Below, in pieces: positions 27,436 through 35,065 of a stretch of DNA of 64,000 bases. The stretch's first letter is position 1. Each line of letters starts with the position of its first letter. The notes under the pieces were generated by a model. The model was given only the letters and a program-made list of their open reading frames with translations, searched no databases and was not told where the DNA came from. The position numbers were made by a program, and so were the translations under genes. Source of the stretch: Actinomadura sp. KC06 (GTDB lineage: Bacteria; Actinomycetota; Actinomycetes; Streptosporangiales; Streptosporangiaceae); contig NZ_SMKT01000012.1 of the NCBI RefSeq assembly GCF_004348735.1, positions 21,374-85,373 on the forward strand, given 5' to 3'.

Positions 27436-28559
27436 GATGCCTTCCAGGCGGTGTGGCGCCATCCGTGGGTGTCTTCTGCGCGGCCGAATTGGAGGTCGAG
27501 CAGGCGCTGCCCGAGGGCGAGGGTCACGGGACCGGGCTGGCCGTCGCCGATGACGAAGTGTCCGGTCGCGTCATGAATGCTTCCGATGGGCGCGACCGCG
27601 ACCGCCGTCCCGCAGGCGAACGCCTCGCGGATGGTGCCGTCACGCGCCCCGTCCTGCCACCGCTCGATGGCGATCGGTTCCTCCCGGACGGTCATGCCGC
27701 CGTCACGGGCGAGCCCGATGATCGAGTCGCGGGTCACCCCGGCCAGCAGGCTGTCGCTCAGGGGAGGCGTGAGCAGCACGTCCCCGCCTTCCTCCCGGGC
27801 GACGAGGAAGAGGTTCATCGCCCCGAGTTCCTCGACGAACCGGCGCCGCTCCGGGTCGAGCCAGATCACCTGGTCGCAGCCGCGCTCCCGCGCGAGTTTC
27901 TGGGCGAGCAGGCCGGCGCCGTAGTTCCCGGCGAACTTGGCCGCGCCGGTGCCACCGCGCGCCGCCCGTACCTGGTCGCGTTCGACCCAGACCCGCAGCG
28001 CCCGGATTCCGCCGTCGAAATACGCGCCCGCGGGGCTCGCGAAGAGAGCGAAGAGGTAGGTGCGGGAGGCCGCGGCGACGACCGCCTCGTCAGTGGCGAT
28101 CATGAGCGGCCGCAGGTAGAGAGTCCTGTCCGCACCGTCCGGCACCCATGCGTGGTCGGCCTCCAACAGGGCGCCGAGGCTTGCCAGGAACGCAGGCCGC
28201 GGCAACGGCGGCATGGCGATGCGCGCGGCGGACGCCGCGAAGCGTGCGGCGTTCAGTTCCGGACGGAACAGGGCCACCGATCCGTCCGGTTGCCGGTACG
28301 CCTTCAGGCCCTCGAAAATGGCCTGCCCGTAATGCAGAGCCGATGTCGCCGGGGAAAGCGGCAGCTCTCGGAAGGGGCCGACGGTGAAGCCGTGCCAGCC
28401 CGCCTCCTCCGTGTAGCGGGCCGTCACCATGTGGTCGGTGAACGTCCGTCCGAAAACGGGATCGGCCAGGATGGCGGCCCGCTGTGACGGCGGACCCGGT
28501 GTCACGGGCAGGCGCTGGAATTCGAGGTCCTCGCCGGGCGGAGTCGGCGGCGCGCTCAT
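27432..28559 (-). CDS. ilvE: Branched-chain-type aminotransferase (fold IV)
   Basis: 375 residues, normal for class IIb branched-chain aminotransferases. PLP-dependent transfer of an amino group to 2-oxoglutarate. Motifs: LHYGQAIFEGLKAYR, LYLRPLMIATDEAV, the PLP lysine in GTGAAKFAGNYGAG, FVEELGAMNLF, and EAFACGTAVAVAPIGS. Within this catabolic operon it more likely deaminates a released amino acid to a 2-oxo acid for the RraA-type aldolases than makes Val/Leu/Ile. It overlaps its neighbours by four bases on both sides. Confidence 0.9.
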   Translation of the reverse strand: MSAPPTPPGEDLEFQRLPVTPGPPSQRAAILADPVFGRTFTDHMVTARYTEEAGWHGFTVGPFRELPLSPATSALHYGQAIFEGLKAYRQPDGSVALFRPELNAARFAASAARIAMPPLPRPAFLASLGALLEADHAWVPDGADRTLYLRPLMIATDEAVVAAASRTYLFALFASPAGAYFDGGIRALRVWVERDQVRAARGGTGAAKFAGNYGAGLLAQKLARERGCDQVIWLDPERRRFVEELGAMNLFLVAREEGGDVLLTPPLSDSLLAGVTRDSIIGLARDGGMTVREEPIAIERWQDGARDGTIREAFACGTAVAVAPIGSIHDATGHFVIGDGQPGPVTLALGQRLLDLQFGRAEDTHGWRHTAWKAS

Positions 28560-29347
28560 CGCTCCTCCCCCGTTCCGCGGAACGCTCGCAGGGTCACGCC
28601 TTCCGCCCTTAGTGCGGCGCCGACCTTGGCGAGCAGATCGACCGCCCCGGCCGTGTCACCGTGCAGGCAAAGGGAGTCGGGGGCGACGTCCAGTACCGTC
28701 CCGTCGACGGCCTCGACGGTTCCGTCGCGCGCCAACCGCCGGACACGGTGCAGGATCTCCTCCTCGCCGTGCAGCACCGCTCCCGGCTGCGAACGGGGGA
28801 CGAGCGTTCCGTCGGGAGCGTAGGCACGGTCCAGGAACGCCTCCCTGGCCACCGTGAGTCCCCTGCGGCGGGCCTGCCTTTCGAGCGCGGAACCGTGCCA
28901 TGCCATGACGATCAGCCGCGGATCCACGGACTCCACCGCGGCCGCCACGGCCTCGGCCGCCCGGTCGTCCTTCCAGGCCAGGTTGCCCAGTGCCCCGTGC
29001 GGCTTGACGTGCCGCAGCCGGGTTCCATGGCGATGGCAGAACGCCTGCACCGCTCCGATCTGGTACACGACGTCGGTGGTGATCTCTTCGGAGCTCAGGG
29101 CCATCATTCGCCGCCCGAAGCCCACCCTGTCGGGGAAGCCGGGATGTGCGCCGACCCCTACCCGGTGCTCGGCCGCTGCGGCCACCGCCGCGTCCAGGGT
29201 GCGCGGGTCACCGGCGTGGAATCCGCAAGCGATGTTCGCGGACGTGATGAGGGGGATGGCGGCGGCGTCCCCGCCGAGGGTGTAGCGGCCGTACCCTTCC
29301 CCCAGATCGGCGTTCAGATCGAGGGACCGCGGTGTCGTGCCCGCCAT
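28556..29347 (-). CDS. pxpA: 5-oxoprolinase subunit A (LamB/YcsF family)
   Basis: 263 residues. LamB/YcsF fold: DLNADLGEGYGRYTLG at the start, ITSANIACGFHAGDPRTL, GVGAHPGFPDRVGFGRR, VKPHGALGN, EAFLDRAYAPDGTLVPRS, and SLCLHGDTAGAV. Supplies the hydrolytic half of the ATP-dependent 5-oxoprolinase with PxpB and PxpC. Only 3 bp separate it from the DUF1989 gene upstream, and it overlaps the aminotransferase downstream. Confidence 0.92.
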   Translation of the reverse strand: MAGTTPRSLDLNADLGEGYGRYTLGGDAAAIPLITSANIACGFHAGDPRTLDAAVAAAAEHRVGVGAHPGFPDRVGFGRRMMALSSEEITTDVVYQIGAVQAFCHRHGTRLRHVKPHGALGNLAWKDDRAAEAVAAAVESVDPRLIVMAWHGSALERQARRRGLTVAREAFLDRAYAPDGTLVPRSQPGAVLHGEEEILHRVRRLARDGTVEAVDGTVLDVAPDSLCLHGDTAGAVDLLAKVGAALRAEGVTLRAFRGTGEER

Positions 29348-29350
29348 CGG

Positions 29351-30205
29351 CTACTCCGCACCATCGGTCGGCCAAGCGGGCAGGTCGATGCCGTGCAGCC
29401 CGGCGTAGGACGCGACCGGCGGCGGGCTCCATCCTTCGAGCAGCCCGGCGTCCGGCCGGTACACCTCGACCGCGAGCGGCCTGCACACCTCCAGCGGATC
29501 ACGGGCGTCCGGGCCCCACAGGGGGATCGACAGGTCGCCCGCCGGGCAGGTGGACAGCGCGCACAGCAGGTCCTGCTCGGCGAAGAACTCGAAGAAGTCC
29601 CCCGGCTTCGCGGGTGAGGCCTTCATGAAGTACCGGTCCTCATCGTTGAGGCCGGTGCACTGGAAGATGTTGAGCACGTCGTGGACGTCGAACTCGGTCA
29701 GCCCGTAGGGCAGCACGGCACGGACGAGGTTCGAATGGCAGTGGAAGTCGAAGTCCTCGTCGCTGAGAATGCGGTTCACGTACGGGTCGCAGCGTGAGCC
29801 GAGCAGGTCGTGCACCCGCCCGCCGTCATCGTCCACTCCGTAGGACTCCAGCGTGTCGTTAGTGATCGTCAGCAACGGGCGCAGGTAGGGAAGCGTGGAC
29901 CACAGCCGGTCGTACCTGGTCACGTGAGCGCTCTGCAACTGGCGGGTCCGCGCCGCCCACAGCCGCTCCCGCGGATTGTGGCGGTTCCACACATTGAAGT
30001 CGCCGACCTGCGGGCCCTCGGGAGTGATCACGCGGCACAGGTGTCCGGCCGGGACCTCCCATGCGCGTCCGGAGCGGATCGGGATGACGAACTCTTCGAC
30101 GGGCTTGCGCTCGTCCGTCCGTTCGGCCAGGCGATCGTAGAAGGGCCTGTCGACGTCCAGGACACTGCCGGCCTTCGGCTGGTAAGCGGCGGGAGGGTGG
30201 CTCAT
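29351..30205 (-). CDS. DUF1989 (urea carboxylase-associated) family protein
   Basis: 284 residues from ATG 30205, with GAGAGG upstream. DUF1989 features: IPIRSGRAWEVPAGHLCRVI, GPQVGDFNVWNRHNPRERLW, SRCDPYVNRILSD, FHCHSNLVRAVLPYGL, VHDVLNIFQCTGL, and CPAGDLSIPLWGPDARDP. Conserved His/Cys suggest metal binding. Relatives sit beside urea carboxylase and guanidine or amide catabolism genes. Here it is the first enzyme gene after the regulator. The reaction is unknown; lactam or amide metabolism fits the context. Confidence 0.85.
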   Translation of the reverse strand: MSHPPAAYQPKAGSVLDVDRPFYDRLAERTDERKPVEEFVIPIRSGRAWEVPAGHLCRVITPEGPQVGDFNVWNRHNPRERLWAARTRQLQSAHVTRYDRLWSTLPYLRPLLTITNDTLESYGVDDDGGRVHDLLGSRCDPYVNRILSDEDFDFHCHSNLVRAVLPYGLTEFDVHDVLNIFQCTGLNDEDRYFMKASPAKPGDFFEFFAEQDLLCALSTCPAGDLSIPLWGPDARDPLEVCRPLAVEVYRPDAGLLEGWSPPPVASYAGLHGIDLPAWPTDGAE

Positions 30206-30278
30206 CGGATACCTCTCAAGGCGTGGAACGGAGAGACGGCCGAGTACGGACGACCGTCTCAGGGGGTCGGGGGGCCGT

Positions 30279-30950
30279 TCAGGCCGTGCGCACACGCCGG
30301 AGCGTGTCGAGGGTCTGGCGCTCGGAGTCGTCGAGGTAGACCAGCAGCGCGCCCACTCCCTGCGTCCGGCTGCCCGTGCGCAGGAGGTCGAACAGCTCGC
30401 GATCGCGTCCGGCCCACGAGCGCTGGAAGAGTTCCTCGTCCTGCGTCTCGCCCCAGGCCAGGCGGAGCTGGGCAAGAAGGGAGTGAAAGAAGTCGTCGAG
30501 CCGGCGGCTGCCCAGCAGGGCGATCAGCGCCTGGTGAAAGCGCAGGCTCGCGGTGCTCGCGGCGCCCCAGGCACGCTCCCGCTCGGCCCGCTCCCCGGCG
30601 ATGACCGCCGCCTCCATGTCGGTGAACTGCTCGTCCTCCGCGAGAGCGCTCGCGGTGGCCGCCTGGACCTCCAGCGCTCTTCGCGCCCGGTAGATGTCAC
30701 GCACGTCCGCCGCCATGAGCCGCCTGACCGCCGCCCCCCGGTTCGGGACGAGCGCCACCAGCCCCTCCAGCGCCAGCTGGCGCAGGCCCTCCCGCAAGGT
30801 GTTGCGGGAGATCTGCAGGTCGGTCGCGAGCGAGACCTCCCGCAGGGGCGAGCCCGGCGGCAGCTCACCTTCCAGGATCCTGTCGCGCAGTAGCCCGGCT
30901 ATCCGTTCAGCGGCGCTGGCCGCCTCCGACTCGGCGGTATCGAGTGACAT
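30279..30950 (-). CDS. GntR-family regulator (FadR/FCD subfamily)
   Basis: 223 residues. Residues 10-78 are a GntR winged helix (ILEGELPPGSPLREVSLATD, then SRNTLREGLRQLALEGLV); residues 85-215 are an FCD ligand domain. Divergent from an MFS gene (31141) and first in the operon of catabolic genes. A 14-bp site, ATTGCTCAACAATC, lies 22 bp before its start, and the exact reverse complement sits inside the MFS promoter, so it probably represses both units until the transported compound is present. Confidence 0.9.
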   Translation of the reverse strand: MSLDTAESEAASAAERIAGLLRDRILEGELPPGSPLREVSLATDLQISRNTLREGLRQLALEGLVALVPNRGAAVRRLMAADVRDIYRARRALEVQAATASALAEDEQFTDMEAAVIAGERAERERAWGAASTASLRFHQALIALLGSRRLDDFFHSLLAQLRLAWGETQDEELFQRSWAGRDRELFDLLRTGSRTQGVGALLVYLDDSERQTLDTLRRVRTA

Positions 30951-30971
30951 GCCGGGAAGGCTAGCTCAGAT

Positions 30972-30985
30972 ATTGCTCAACAATC
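30972..30985. promoter_or_regulatory. GntR/FCD operator, copy 1
   Basis: ATTGCTCAACAATC, containing the palindrome ATTG-N5-CAAT. On the minus strand it overlaps the region between a TTGATT -35-like and a TAGCCT -10-like element of the regulator gene, so binding would block its promoter. Confidence 0.7.
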
Positions 30986-31059
30986 AAGCGGGGTCGCATC
31001 AGGCATCAGACCCTGCGGTTCTGGAGTATGTGCACTGAGCACCACTCTCGAACTCACTA

Positions 31060-31089
31060 TTGACGACAGATTGTTGAGCAATCTATGGT
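31060..31089 (+). promoter_or_regulatory. Promoter of the MFS gene with embedded operator
   Basis: TTGACG (31060-31065), 18-bp spacer, TATGGT (31084-31089). The second operator copy (31069-31082) lies wholly within the spacer, the classic repressor placement. Confidence 0.6.
31069..31082. promoter_or_regulatory. GntR/FCD operator, copy 2
   Basis: GATTGTTGAGCAAT is the exact reverse complement of copy 1 over all 14 bases, 97 bp away in the divergent promoter. Two perfect copies in one 190-bp gap strongly suggest a regulator site. Confidence 0.75.
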
Positions 31090-31140
31090 CCTCCTGACTT
31101 CGGCGGCGCTCGCCTGCCGGAACCACCGATGGGAGGAACC

Positions 31141-32505
31141 ATGACCACTCCCGACCCCCTCACCTCGCCGCCCACCAGCGCGAGGCCGGCCTCGAACGTC
31201 ATCGATGACGCCCCGCTGACCGCGTTCCACCGCAAGCTCACGATGTTCTGCTCGGGTGGACCGTTCCTGGACGGCTTCGCCCTCGGCGTCATCGGCTTCG
31301 CGCTTCCGCAGATCGCCGACCAGTGGCAGCTGTCCGGAACGTGGCAGGGGATCCTGGCCGTGGCCCCCCTGCTCGGCATCCCGGCCGTCGTCGGGGTCGG
31401 CTACCTGACCGACCGGCTCGGGCGGCGGATCATGTACGTGGCCGACATCGCCGCGATCACGCTGCTGTGCATCGCGCAGTTCTTCGTCACCGGTCCCGTG
31501 GAACTCCTGGTCCTGCGCGTGCTGCTCGGCATCGCGATCGGCGCCGACTACCCCATCGCCTCATCGCTGCTGGCCGAGTTCGCCCCGCGCAAGTCCAGAG
31601 CCAAGCTGATCGGACTGCAAACGATCATGTGGACGGCCGGCAACGCCGCCGCCTACCTCGTCGGCGCGGCGCTGCTGCAACTCGGACCGGAGGCGTGGCG
31701 GTGGATCCTGCTGTCCCCCGCCGTCATCGGCGCCCTGCTGGCCGTACTGCGCATCGGCACGCCCGAGTCGCCACGCTGGCTGATCAGCAAGGGCCGGACG
31801 GACGAGGCGCTCCGCGTCGTCCAGAAGGTCTACGGGCCGGACGCGACCCTCGACGGCATTGGCGAGGAGTCCGCTCCGACCCGCTTCCAACTGGTCTTCC
31901 AGTCCCCCTACCTCCAGAGAACGATCTTCGTCGGAACCTTCTGGGCGTGCTCGATAGCCCCCGTCTACGCGATCTACGCGTTCGCTCCCAAACTCCTGGA
32001 GGCGTTCGACCTCAGCGGGAAGGGCGCGGTGGACATCGGCTCCGTGCTGGTCGGGCTGTTCTTCCTCGCCGGGACGATCCTCGCCACCCTGGTCGCCGAC
32101 CGGTGGCGCAGAAGAACCCTGCTGATCTGGCCCTTCATGATCGCCAGCGCCGCCCTGCTCGCGCTCGGCGCCTTCTCCGACGCCACGGCGATCGTCGTGG
32201 TGATCCTCTTCGCCGTGTACGCCCTGGCGATCGGCGGCCCGACGATCCTGCAGTGGATCTACCCGAACGAGATCTTCCCCACCGAGATCCGCGCGACGGC
32301 CTTCAGCATCGGCCTGTCGGTCAGCCGGATCGGCGCCATCATCGGGACCTTCGCCGTCCCCGTCCTCCTGGAGCGGACCGGAATCTCCGGCACGATGATC
32401 ATCGTCGGTGTGGTCAGCGCCGTGGGCGCCGTGAGTTCCCTGGTCATGGCCCCGGAAACGAACGGCCGCCCACTCAACGAAGCCGCAGCACCCCGCGGGA
32501 GGTGA
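31141..32505 (+). CDS. MFS transporter, sugar/aromatic-acid porter type
   Basis: 454 residues from ATG 31141 with GGGAGG upstream. Twelve helices with family signatures GYLTDRLGRRIMYV after helix 2, GIAIGADYPIASSLLAEF, PESPRWLISKGRTDEAL before the central loop, and PNEIFPTEIRATAF near the end. It probably imports the compound degraded by the divergent nine-gene operon; the shared operator supports this. The substrate is unknown, but an organic acid, amino-acid derivative or lactam would fit. Confidence 0.88.
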   Translation: MTTPDPLTSPPTSARPASNVIDDAPLTAFHRKLTMFCSGGPFLDGFALGVIGFALPQIADQWQLSGTWQGILAVAPLLGIPAVVGVGYLTDRLGRRIMYVADIAAITLLCIAQFFVTGPVELLVLRVLLGIAIGADYPIASSLLAEFAPRKSRAKLIGLQTIMWTAGNAAAYLVGAALLQLGPEAWRWILLSPAVIGALLAVLRIGTPESPRWLISKGRTDEALRVVQKVYGPDATLDGIGEESAPTRFQLVFQSPYLQRTIFVGTFWACSIAPVYAIYAFAPKLLEAFDLSGKGAVDIGSVLVGLFFLAGTILATLVADRWRRRTLLIWPFMIASAALLALGAFSDATAIVVVILFAVYALAIGGPTILQWIYPNEIFPTEIRATAFSIGLSVSRIGAIIGTFAVPVLLERTGISGTMIIVGVVSAVGAVSSLVMAPETNGRPLNEAAAPRGR

Positions 32506-32514
32506 GCGTGGTCG

Positions 32515-33858
32515 TCAGCCGAGCAGGAAGTCGCGTGCCTGGCGGGCGACCGGCTCCGGGGCCATCCAGAACGCGGAATGGTCGTGGTCGGCCAGAGTCA
32601 GCACGGAGGCGTTCTTCAGGATCGCGGCCAGCGCGTTGGCGCCCGCGCGGATGAAGGCCTCGCCGTTGCCGCCGACCGCCACCGCGACCGGCGCTTCGAT
32701 CGACCAGCGGTCGGCGGGCAGCGGCTTCCCGTCCTGGAGTCCGCGCATGATCCGGCCGTCGTAGGCGTAGGTGTGGGCGTACTTGACCATCGTGTCCCAG
32801 GACGGGTCCTGCTTCATCGCCGGGATGTACTCGGCCGGGACGCCGATCATCTCGGTCATGAAGTACTCGACGGCCTCGCTGCGCTTGCCCGCCGCGACCA
32901 GTGCCTCCTGGTGCTCGACGTAGCCGGCGGGCGCCGGGGGCCGGGAGCCGTCGACGATGAACGGCGGCTCGTAGAGATACACGCCCGTCACCTTGCCGCC
33001 CAGTGCGCTGGCCGCGTCGAGTGTGAGGCCGCAGCCACCGGATCCGCTGGTCAGGGCCGCCGAGCCGCCCACGACGTCGATCAGCGCGGCGATGTCGTCG
33101 ATCTCTGATGCCGGGTCGTAGGGCTGCGGGTCACCGCTGGCGCCGCGGCCGCGGCGGTCGAAGCTGATCACGGTGAAGTCCTTTGACAGTGCCTCGGCCA
33201 GGCCCGCGACGCCGGTGTGGTCCTCGGCGACGTTGCTGATCACGATGATCGCGGGGCCTGAACCGGACTTCTCGTAGGCGATCGTGGTGCCGTCGGCGGA
33301 GGTGATGGTGGAAAGGGCGGACATGGTGGATTCTCCTTCGGTTGTTGATGCGTCAATGTGATCGTCGTGCGGGGCGTCCAGCAGGCCGGCGAGCCGGTCG
33401 AGGGCCTCGGCGTACCCTTCGGCCATCTGGAGTTCGACGGCCCGCCGCAGCGCCCGGCCGTCGGGAAAGGTCGCGGCGACTTCGACGGTGCAGCCGGTGC
33501 CAGCCGGGACGAAGGTGACCGAGGTCGGGAACGTGCCCGTGTCGTCGGACCGCCATGCCTCGTCGGCGAACGTGTCCTCGTAGCTCAACTCGGCCCGAGG
33601 GGCGATCGCCGTGTAGGTGGCGATGATGCGGACCGGAGAGGCCGATCCGTCCACCGGCGCCATCTGGAATCGCCAGGTTCCGCCGGGCCGGACGTCCATC
33701 TCGTAGACGGTCGCGGCCCAGCCCTGGGGACCCCACCACCGGCTGATCGCCTCGGCGTCGGTCCAGGCCCACCAGGCGCGGTCGACGCCGGCGGCGTAGG
33801 TGCGGCTGATGCGGACGGTGTTGCTCGCCTCGTCGATCACGATGCCGTCTTCGGACAT
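32515..33858 (-). CDS. SRPBCC (AHSA1)-alpha/beta hydrolase continuous ORF
   Basis: One open frame of 447 codons from ATG 33858 (AAGGAG upstream) reads through two normally separate proteins. Residues 1-165 are an AHSA1/SRPBCC lipid- or ligand-binding domain (SRTYAAGVDRAWWAWTDAEA, then RWWGPQGWAATVYEMDVRPG). After a short linker, residues 179-447 are an alpha/beta hydrolase starting at an internal ATG (33324), with SFDRRGRGASGDPQPYD, a GSGG nucleophile elbow and LTLADHDHSAFW. That ATG has its own GGAGAA site, so a separate hydrolase is probably also made. No stop codon separates the two; a one-base change would restore a TGA. The upstream ArsR gene ends two bases before. Confidence 0.7.
   Translation of the reverse strand: MSEDGIVIDEASNTVRISRTYAAGVDRAWWAWTDAEAISRWWGPQGWAATVYEMDVRPGGTWRFQMAPVDGSASPVRIIATYTAIAPRAELSYEDTFADEAWRSDDTGTFPTSVTFVPAGTGCTVEVAATFPDGRALRRAVELQMAEGYAEALDRLAGLLDAPHDDHIDASTTEGESTMSALSTITSADGTTIAYEKSGSGPAIIVISNVAEDHTGVAGLAEALSKDFTVISFDRRGRGASGDPQPYDPASEIDDIAALIDVVGGSAALTSGSGGCGLTLDAASALGGKVTGVYLYEPPFIVDGSRPPAPAGYVEHQEALVAAGKRSEAVEYFMTEMIGVPAEYIPAMKQDPSWDTMVKYAHTYAYDGRIMRGLQDGKPLPADRWSIEAPVAVAVGGNGEAFIRAGANALAAILKNASVLTLADHDHSAFWMAPEPVARQARDFLLG
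33322..33336 (-). promoter_or_regulatory. Internal ribosome-binding site and start of hydrolase
   Basis: GGAGAA then ATG at 33324-33322 within the continuous SRPBCC-hydrolase frame. The spacing is ideal, suggesting independent initiation of the 269-residue hydrolase. Confidence 0.6.
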
Positions 33859-33860
33859 GG

Positions 33861-34211
33861 TCAAACTCCTTCCTGGGTCGCCGCGTCGGGTGCGGAGTCG
33901 TCCTCTTCGAGGAAGGCGCCGAGTCGGTCCATGCGTTCCGACCACAGGCCGGCGAACCGCTGCACCCAGTCGCTCAGCTCGCGCATCGATTCGGGCCGCA
34001 GCCGGTAGATCCGCTGCTGGGCCCGTTTGGTCACCTCGACGACGCCCGCGTCCAGGAGCAGCCGCAGATGCCGGGACACCTGCGGCTGGCCCACACCGAG
34101 CGCGTCGACGATTCCGCCCACCGACTGTGGGCCGTCCCTGAGCAACTCGACGATCCGGAACCGGTTCGGCTCCGAGATCGCCGTCAATCGCCGTTGCACG
34201 CTGTCGACCAT
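33861..34211 (-). CDS. ArsR-family transcriptional regulator
   Basis: 116 residues from ATG 34211; ATG 34217 and a longer frame to 34247 exist, but these lie within the promoter elements. ArsR/SdpR fold: LTAISEPNRFRIVELLRDGP, VGQPQVSRHLRLLLDAGVVE, KRAQQRIYRL. The typical partner of AHSA1 genes. No metal-binding cysteines, so it probably senses something other than a metal or acts as a simple autorepressor. The promoter TTGCGC-N17-TATGTT places the transcript start about at the ATG, suggesting a leaderless message. The gene is followed two bases later by the SRPBCC start. Confidence 0.88.
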   Translation of the reverse strand: MVDSVQRRLTAISEPNRFRIVELLRDGPQSVGGIVDALGVGQPQVSRHLRLLLDAGVVEVTKRAQQRIYRLRPESMRELSDWVQRFAGLWSERMDRLGAFLEEDDSAPDAATQEGV

Positions 34212-34217
34212 ACCCAT

Positions 34218-34257
34218 GAACATACACACTGACATATATATGCGCAAGTGTATGTTC
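34218..34257. promoter_or_regulatory. Nested palindromic operator of the ArsR gene
   Basis: GAACATACAC (34218-34227) and GTGTATGTTC (34248-34257) are perfect 10-bp inverted repeats. Between them lies CATATATATG (34233-34242), itself a palindrome. The -35 (TTGCGC) and -10 (TATGTT) boxes of the minus-strand promoter fall within or overlap this block. Confidence 0.65.
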
Positions 34258-34319
34258 GCACTTCGCCGTGTCGGACGGCTCGCGAGGCCGTGGATCAGGC
34301 GGGTCGGGGGTGGGCATGC

Positions 34320-34357
34320 GACGGCCGGGGCCCGGTCGTGCCTGGGCCCCGGCCGTC
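34320..34357. terminator. Strong GC hairpin terminator
   Basis: Perfect 14-bp inverted repeat (GACGGCCGGGGCCC / GGGCCCCGGCCGTC) with a 10-base loop, 17 bp beyond the fasciclin gene stop on the minus strand. Confidence 0.8.
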
Positions 34358-34373
34358 CGGCTGTACCGCCTTG

Positions 34374-35015
34374 TTACTTGGGCGGCATCAGGACGGAGTC
34401 GATGATGTAGACGGTGGCGTTGGCGGTCTGGACGTTGCCGCACACCACGTTCGCCTTGTCCTTGCCGACCGTGTAGGAATCGCCCGAGCCGCCCGTGGTC
34501 AGGGCGGCGCCCTGGAGGGTTTCGAAGCTGCCGGCCGACAGCCCGCCCGGCGCGATCTTCTGGCCGACGACGTGGTAGGTCAGGATGCCCTTCAACATCT
34601 CCTTGTCGGCCATCACCTTGTCGAGCGTGCCCTTGGGGATCTTCTTGAACGCGTCGTTGGTCGGCGCGAACACGGTGAGGTTCTGGGCGGAGTTGAGGGT
34701 GTCGACGAGCCCGGCCTGCTTGACCGCGCTGACCAGCGTGGACAGGACCGGGTTGTTGGACGCGGCGGTCGCGACGGGGTCGGTGGACATGCCGCTGAAG
34801 CTGCCCTTGCCGGACGCGGGGACGGCCGAGCACGCCGAACCGAACGGCTTGTCCGTCGCGGGCGCGGCGGCGCCGGTGCCGGCCGGGGCGGGAGCGGACG
34901 TGCCAGGGGACGCGACACTGGAGCCGTTGTCGTCGTCTCCCCCGGAGCAGGCTGTGAGCCCGAGAGTCAGGGCCGCCGCGGACAGGACGCCGACGGCGAT
35001 TCGGGTGCGTTTCAT
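34374..35015 (-). CDS. Fasciclin-domain lipoprotein (MPT70/MPT83-like)
   Basis: 213 residues from ATG 35015 with AAGGAG upstream. The signal peptide has lipobox L-T-A-C at about residue 23, then a Gly/Ser/Ala/Pro linker. Residues 75-213 are one FAS1 domain with LSTLVSAVKQAGLVDTLNSA, LTVFAPTNDAFKKIP, LTYHVVGQK and a terminal VYIIDSVLMPP. Surface adhesin-like proteins of this type (MPT70/MPT83) are the main SigK targets in Mycobacterium tuberculosis. Here the gene follows the molybdopterin oxidoreductase by 50 bp and probably shares its SigK-type promoter. Confidence 0.9.
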   Translation of the reverse strand: MKRTRIAVGVLSAAALTLGLTACSGGDDDNGSSVASPGTSAPAPAGTGAAAPATDKPFGSACSAVPASGKGSFSGMSTDPVATAASNNPVLSTLVSAVKQAGLVDTLNSAQNLTVFAPTNDAFKKIPKGTLDKVMADKEMLKGILTYHVVGQKIAPGGLSAGSFETLQGAALTTGGSGDSYTVGKDKANVVCGNVQTANATVYIIDSVLMPPK

Positions 35016-35065
35016 GGTGAACTCCTTCGGGGTTGGAGAGCTGTCGATTTCGTCGGCTGCCGTGG

